Below, piece after piece: positions 5,277 through 6,750 of a stretch of DNA of 6,750 bases; within the stretch, counting starts at the first letter, position 1; each line of letters begins with the position of its first letter. Origin of the DNA: PALSA-1006 sp037140475 (GTDB taxonomy: Bacteria > Pseudomonadota > Gammaproteobacteria > Burkholderiales > Gallionellaceae); NCBI GenBank assembly GCA_037140475.1, contig JBAXEJ010000097.1, positions 1-6,750 of the forward strand, in the 5' to 3' direction. A model generated the notes under the pieces. The model was not told the DNA's origin and searched no databases. It saw only the letters and a list, made by a program, of their open reading frames with translations. The position numbers were made by a program, and so were the translations under genes.

Positions 5277-5843
5277 TTAAATTTTAGGTAGCGTGACGCC
5301 GACCTGCCCTTGATATTTACCACCACGATCTTTGTACGACGTTTCACAAACCTCATCGCTCTCAAAGAATAAAACTTGAGCTACACCTTCGTTGGCATAA
5401 ATTTTTGCCGGCAGCGGCGTGGTGTTAGAAAACTCCAACGTTACATAACCTTCCCACTCTGGCTCAAACGGGGTGACGTTGACGATAATGCCGCACCGCG
5501 CGTAAGTCGATTTACCTAAACAGATAGTCAAGACATTACGTGGAATGCGGAAATATTCAACCGTGCGAGCTAGCGCAAAAGAATTAGGGGGGATCACGCA
5601 ATAATCAGCTTCGACATTAACGAAAGAATTGGGATCGAAATTTTTCGGGTCCACGATCGTGCTGTTGATGTTGGTAAACAACTTAAACTCACGCGAGCAA
5701 CGAATATCGTAGCCGTAACTTGATGTTCCATATGAAACGATTTTTTGTCCGTTCTGCTCTTTTACTTGCTTAGGTTCAAACGGCTCAATCATGCCGTGTT
5801 GCTCTGACATACGGCGTATCCATTTATCTGACTTGATGCTCAT
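5277..5843 (-). CDS. dcd: dCTP deaminase
   Basis: Deaminates dCTP to dUTP, the main source of dUMP for ThyA in many Gram-negative bacteria; a cytosolic homotrimer. From the chosen start the protein is 188 residues. Visible motifs are VSYGTSSYGYDIRCSREF near 36-53, the nucleotide-binding GKSTYARCGI with Ser112 and Arg116, and EWEGYVTLEFSN with catalytic Glu137. The tail GGKYQGQVGVTLPKI is also typical. The start at 5843 gives the usual MSIKSDKWIRRM N-terminus and has an AAGGA at 5850-5854. A longer frame from 5897 adds 18 residues of no family character and would run toward the metG promoter, so it is rejected. Cys instead of Leu follows the Arg in the KSTYARCG motif, which I regard as ordinary variation. 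It is divergent from metG and upstream of the decarboxylase. A possible -10 (TAAAAT) lies at 5875-5880 on the minus strand without a convincing -35. Confidence 0.96.
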   Translation of the reverse strand: MSIKSDKWIRRMSEQHGMIEPFEPKQVKEQNGQKIVSYGTSSYGYDIRCSREFKLFTNINSTIVDPKNFDPNSFVNVEADYCVIPPNSFALARTVEYFRIPRNVLTICLGKSTYARCGIIVNVTPFEPEWEGYVTLEFSNTTPLPAKIYANEGVAQVLFFESDEVCETSYKDRGGKYQGQVGVTLPKI

Positions 5844-5849
5844 GCCTGT

Positions 5850-5854
5850 TCCTT
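5850..5854 (-). promoter_or_regulatory. Shine-Dalgarno that decides the dcd start
   Basis: On the minus strand AAGGA sits 6 nt before the ATG at 5841-5843. It supports the 188-residue Dcd over the 206-residue alternative that begins at 5897. Confidence 0.7.
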
Positions 5855-5907
5855 GATGAATTTGTGCGGTCGCGATTTTACCTAATTCCTCGACCATGCG
5901 TGGGTTT

Positions 5908-5916
5908 TGCTACAAT
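5908..5916 (+). promoter_or_regulatory. Extended -10 promoter for metG
   Basis: TGC followed by TACAAT (5 of 6 to the sigma-70 -10 consensus) forms an extended -10 element. No good -35 is seen about 17 bp upstream, which an extended -10 can tolerate. Transcription would start near 5923, giving a short leader of about 20 nt containing the AAGGA at 5929-5933 that precedes the metG ATG. Confidence 0.5.
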
Positions 5917-5942
5917 CGCGCCTCGTTTAAGGAACTCGCCAC

Positions 5943-6750
5943 ATGACCCGTAAAATACTTGTAACTTCTGCCTTACCCTACGCTAACGGTAGCATCCATT
6001 TAGGCCACCTCGTCGAATACATCCAAACTGACATTTGGGTACGCTTTCAAAAGATGCGCGGGCACGAGTGTCACTATGTTTGCGCTGACGACACGCACGG
6101 CACACCGATCATGTTGCGTGCAGAAAAAGAAGGCATTACACCAGAACAACTCATCGCACGCGTGTGGCAAGAGCACTATGACGACTTTGCCGCCTTTCAC
6201 GTTCAGTTCGACAACTACGGCTCAACCAACTCAAACGAGACAAAAGAATTTGCCCAAGGTATCTACCGCAAACTGAAAGCCGAAAACCTTATAGAAGTGC
6301 GCTCCATTGAGCAGTTTTATGACCCCGTCAAAAATATGTTTTTACCAGATCGTTTCATCAAGGGCGAATGTCCTAAGTGTCACGCCAAAGACCAATACGG
6401 TGACAACTGCGAAGTTTGCGGTGCGGCTTACGCACCGACTGACCTGATTAACCCCTTCTCTGCTGTATCGGGCGCTAAGCCTGAGTTACGCAATTCTGAT
6501 CACTACTTTTTCAAACTCTCCGCTGACTCTTGCCAACAGTTTTTACGCAAGTGGACTCGCAGCGATACCCTGCAAACTGAAGCGTCGAACAAGATGCAAG
6601 AATGGCTTGGCACTGAGGGAGAAAACAAACTTTCAGATTGGGATATCTCGCGCGACGCGCCGTATTTTGGCTTTGAAATTCCCGATGCACCGGGTAAGTT
6701 TTTCTACGTGTGGCTAGATGCGCCCGTGGGTTACATGGGTAGCTTTAAGC
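5943..6750 (+). CDS. metG: Methionyl-tRNA synthetase, N-terminal part (runs off right edge)
   Basis: Charges tRNA-Met with methionine using ATP; essential in the cytosol. The first 269 codons are present, starting MTRKILVTSALPYANGSIHL. The class I HIGH signature appears as HLGH at residues 19-22, directly after the PYANGSI strand. The connective-peptide zinc knuckle has Cys143, Cys146 (CPKC), Cys156 and Cys159 (CEVC), matching the four-cysteine E. coli-type enzyme. YVCADDTHGTPIML near 46-58 and FFYVWLDAPVGYMGS near 253-267 line the methionine and adenylate pocket. The KMSKS loop and anticodon-binding domain lie beyond the window. The ATG has AAGGA at 5929-5933 with 9-nt spacing and an extended -10 promoter upstream. 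It is divergent from dcd, with 99 bp between the two start codons. Confidence 0.97.
   Translation, partial: MTRKILVTSALPYANGSIHLGHLVEYIQTDIWVRFQKMRGHECHYVCADDTHGTPIMLRAEKEGITPEQLIARVWQEHYDDFAAFHVQFDNYGSTNSNETKEFAQGIYRKLKAENLIEVRSIEQFYDPVKNMFLPDRFIKGECPKCHAKDQYGDNCEVCGAAYAPTDLINPFSAVSGAKPELRNSDHYFFKLSADSCQQFLRKWTRSDTLQTEASNKMQEWLGTEGENKLSDWDISRDAPYFGFEIPDAPGKFFYVWLDAPVGYMGSFK

Noticed and set aside
5844..5897. N-terminal extension of Dcd starting at 5897
   Set aside because: The extra 18 residues lack family similarity, and the ATG at 5843 has a good AAGGA.
6000..6276. Small ORFs on both strands within metG
   Set aside because: They overlap a clear MetG reading frame and show no independent signals.

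Overview
The window looks like a chromosomal segment of a betaproteobacterium with moderate GC content, most likely Burkholderiales or a close relative. The evidence is protein sequence and gene content: a ThyA that aligns residue for residue with the 264-residue enterobacterial enzyme, a 188-residue Dcd with the N-terminus I associate with betaproteobacteria, a large AdiA-type decarboxylase beside dcd, a surface-adhesin E-type protein, and a zinc-binding MetG. No genus can be named from the sequence alone.

Layout. Positions 1-434 (minus) hold the N-terminal part of a probable M17 leucyl-aminopeptidase-type protein that runs off the left edge. A 170-bp divergent spacer follows, filled largely by an inverted pair of short tandem repeats (about 9-bp period, core CAGATTACG). 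From 605 to 2825 (plus) is a tight gene row: thyA, a four-helix-bundle gene (23S rRNA intervening-sequence/Avd-like family), folA, and a secreted adhesin-E-like protein. A convergent spacer (2826-3003) holds an 18-bp palindromic hairpin and a short tRNA/tmRNA T-arm-like motif. On the minus strand are dcd (5277-5843) and, 26 bp downstream of it, an arginine/lysine/ornithine decarboxylase (3004-5250). metG starts divergently from dcd at 5943 behind an extended -10 promoter and runs off the right edge.

How the genes work together. Dcd makes dUTP, the usual route to dUMP. ThyA methylates dUMP and produces dihydrofolate. FolA regenerates tetrahydrofolate. The window therefore carries most of the dTMP pathway on two opposing units. 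The decarboxylase probably supplies polyamine or acid-stress functions and may be co-transcribed with dcd.

Most interesting signal. The thyA-folA junction has been invaded by a compact cassette: a four-helix-bundle gene bracketed by inverted arrays of a degenerate heptamer (GGATTCN). The left array supplies the Shine-Dalgarno of the cassette gene. The right array lies inside the folA reading frame and encodes an 18-residue N-terminal extension on dihydrofolate reductase, whose start codon lies 2 nt after the cassette stop. The cassette seems to have captured the translation start of an essential host gene. The repeat pair upstream of thyA has a similar architecture without an ORF and may be a related or 'empty' element.
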